Shown: positions 41,493-42,648 of the stretch, one piece after another
How the letters are laid out: each line of letters opens with the position of its first letter
How positions within the stretch are numbered: position 1 is the stretch's first letter
Assembly (NCBI GenBank): GCA_026461505.1
Contig: JAPJMW010000175.1
Span: 1 to 42,648 of the forward strand
Direction: 5' to 3'
DNA length: 42,648 nucleotides
DNA from: Beijerinckiaceae bacterium
GTDB lineage: Bacteria; Pseudomonadota; Alphaproteobacteria; Rhizobiales; Beijerinckiaceae
Translations under genes and position numbers: made by a program
Notes under the pieces: generated by a model
The model's database searches: none
Told to the model about the DNA's origin: nothing
The model's input: the letters and a program-made list of their open reading frames with translations, nothing else

Positions 41493-42648
41493 TTAGGCTT
41501 GTCCTGTCAGCGAAATGGCGTAGCGAACAATCCGTCGTCCGGCTTCCGCCAATTGATCTTCCCCAACGGTGAAGGCCACGCGAACATAACCTTCCGCTGA
41601 TGGCCCGAAGGCCGAAGCATCGAGCACGGATACGCCCTCGGCTTTAAACAACCCCCATGCGAATTCATGCGCGCTCAAGCCGGTGCCCCGCACATCCACA
41701 AGCGCAAACATGCCGGAGGCAGGTCTTAAGCACACAAGGCCGGGCGCGTGGTCAACATGGTCGCACAATACCTGACAGCGCCTTTGATAAATCTCGCGCA
41801 TTTCCAACGCGACTTGATCCGTTTGCGCGATCGCGGTCATCGCCGCATCTTGAATGAATCCGGCAATGCCATAGAGCGAGCACAGCGCCAGATTATCTGC
41901 ATGCGTAATGAGGTCCTTCGGCGCAATGATCCAGCCGATCCGCCATCCGGTCATCGCGTGCGATTTGGAAAACGACGCCACGGTAACGGTCCGCTCCGCC
42001 ATGCCCGGCAAAGCGGCGGTGCTGGCAAAGTGGCCGTCAAACACCAGCTCGGCATAGACTTCATCGCTCACGACCCAAAGATCATGGCGGCGCGCAATAT
42101 CGGCGATGCCCTCAAGCTCAGACGGCGAGAAGACAACGCCCGTCGGATTGCACGGATTGGCAAACAAAATGCCTTTCGTGCGGGGCGTGATGCATTTTTC
42201 CAAAGCTGCAATGTCAGGGCGAAACAGGCCATCTGACGTAGCAGGCGCCCGCACCACCGTCGCCCCCGTCGATCCGACGGTCGCTTCATAGGTGAGATAA
42301 GCAGGCTCCAACACAATCACCTCGTCGCCAGGTCCGAAGAGGCATTGGCAGGCCGAGAAAAGGCCGTTCTGCGTGCCAGCGACAATCAAGATATTGTCCT
42401 CGTCCAGCTTTTGCCCCGTACGTTGGTTTTGATGCTTGGCAATGGCTTTGCGAAGCTCAATCCTGCCCGCCACGGTTGTATAATGCGTGTCGCCATCTTT
42501 CAGCGCTGCAATCGCCGTATCGATAATGGGGGCGGGGGTGGCAAAATCGGGGTCGCCGACCGAGAGAACAATGACATCCTCGCCGCGCGCCTGCGCATCT
42601 TTTCCGGCATTGTGGATATCCCACGCCCTCACCGAACCACCACCCAAA
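41493..42648 (-). CDS. aruH: Pyridoxal-phosphate aminotransferase, probable arginine:pyruvate transaminase (AruH-like), 5' end outside window
   Basis: This is a class I/II aminotransferase of which 385 residues are visible. The frame runs off the right edge of the window; the first codon there (TTG) is internal, and about 10 residues are missing. Motifs are LSVGDPDFATP, NPCNPTGVVFS, SDEVYAELVFDG and the PLP-lysine motif ASFSKSHAMTGWRIGW. The aminotransferase is the upstream gene of a two-gene operon with the AruI-like decarboxylase, so it most likely uses arginine as amino donor. Other amino acids are possible because the fold I class is broad. Confidence 0.82.
   Translation of the reverse strand, partial: LGGGSVRAWDIHNAGKDAQARGEDVIVLSVGDPDFATPAPIIDTAIAALKDGDTHYTTVAGRIELRKAIAKHQNQRTGQKLDEDNILIVAGTQNGLFSACQCLFGPGDEVIVLEPAYLTYEATVGSTGATVVRAPATSDGLFRPDIAALEKCITPRTKGILFANPCNPTGVVFSPSELEGIADIARRHDLWVVSDEVYAELVFDGHFASTAALPGMAERTVTVASFSKSHAMTGWRIGWIIAPKDLITHADNLALCSLYGIAGFIQDAAMTAIAQTDQVALEMREIYQRRCQVLCDHVDHAPGLVCLRPASGMFALVDVRGTGLSAHEFAWGLFKAEGVSVLDASAFGPSAEGYVRVAFTVGEDQLAEAGRRIVRYAISLTGQA

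Noticed and set aside
1-42648. CRISPR arrays, tRNA/rRNA genes, prophage or complete insertion sequences
   Set aside because: No regularly spaced repeats, cloverleaf-like segments, ribosomal signatures, integrase, capsid or transposase frames were seen on either strand.

Overview
The window looks like chromosome or large-replicon DNA of an alphaproteobacterium, probably of the Hyphomicrobiales (rhizobium-like). The reasons are rhizobial mocD/E/F-type genes, three sugar ABC importers of the CUT2 (ribose/inositol/xylose) class, a LacI-type regulator, an aquaporin-ArsC arsenic pair, and an arginine-transaminase-pathway pair. The host assignment is inference. By eye the left part (about 1-22 kb) is more AT-rich than the 23-42 kb part.

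Layout. (1) 1-5454 (+): the 3' end of a two-domain sugar ATPase, two permeases, a metal-dependent amidohydrolase, an SDR dehydrogenase and a cupin oxygenase. This is a compact catabolic operon for an unidentified substrate. (2) 5706-11681 (-): a divergent PanB-like protein, a single-domain ATPase, a permease, an inositol/rhizopine-type binding protein, an IolI-like isomerase and a LacI regulator. (3) 11842-14646 (+), divergent from the regulator: a three-component non-haem oxygenase system (desaturase-fold oxygenase, Rieske ferredoxin, ferredoxin reductase) matching rhizobial MocD-MocE-MocF, which demethylates rhizopine (3-O-methyl-scyllo-inosamine) to feed the inositol pathway. An identical 14-bp motif lies in the promoter regions of the regulator/mocD intergenic region and the isomerase operon. 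(4) 14.6-25.3 kb: a patchy zone of small or unknown genes, intact genes (glycerate 2-kinase, aqpS-arsC, diguanylate cyclase, ilvD) and decayed genes (HD-GYP fragment, permease fragment, scrambled type-I binding protein, alpha/beta-hydrolase fragment). (5) 25301-32260 (-): a tight operon of aldehyde dehydrogenase, HpcH/HpaI aldolase, 2-hydroxyacid dehydrogenase, TIM-barrel isomerase, two Gfo/Idh/MocA dehydrogenases (one IolG) and a rhodanese. It looks like a non-phosphorylating polyol/inositol degradation route. (6) 32425-35394 (-): an exported FG-GAP/ASPIC-UnbV protein paired with an exported PAP2/vanadium-haloperoxidase protein. (7) 35690-39843 (+): a xylose-type ABC importer (xylF-xylH-xylG) whose last gene overlaps a dimethylarginine dimethylaminohydrolase. 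(8) 39881-42648 (-): 2-ketoarginine decarboxylase (AruI-like) and an aminotransferase (AruH-like) that runs off the window.

How the genes fit together: regions 2, 3 and 5 can be read as import, demethylation and oxidation of inositol-type compounds. Regions 7-8 place methylarginine hydrolysis beside arginine transamination/decarboxylation. The most unusual item is the binding-protein pseudogene at 20.2-21.3 kb. Its 5' two thirds are inverted and circularly permuted, directly upstream of an intact GGDEF gene. No rRNA, tRNA, CRISPR array or complete IS element was seen.
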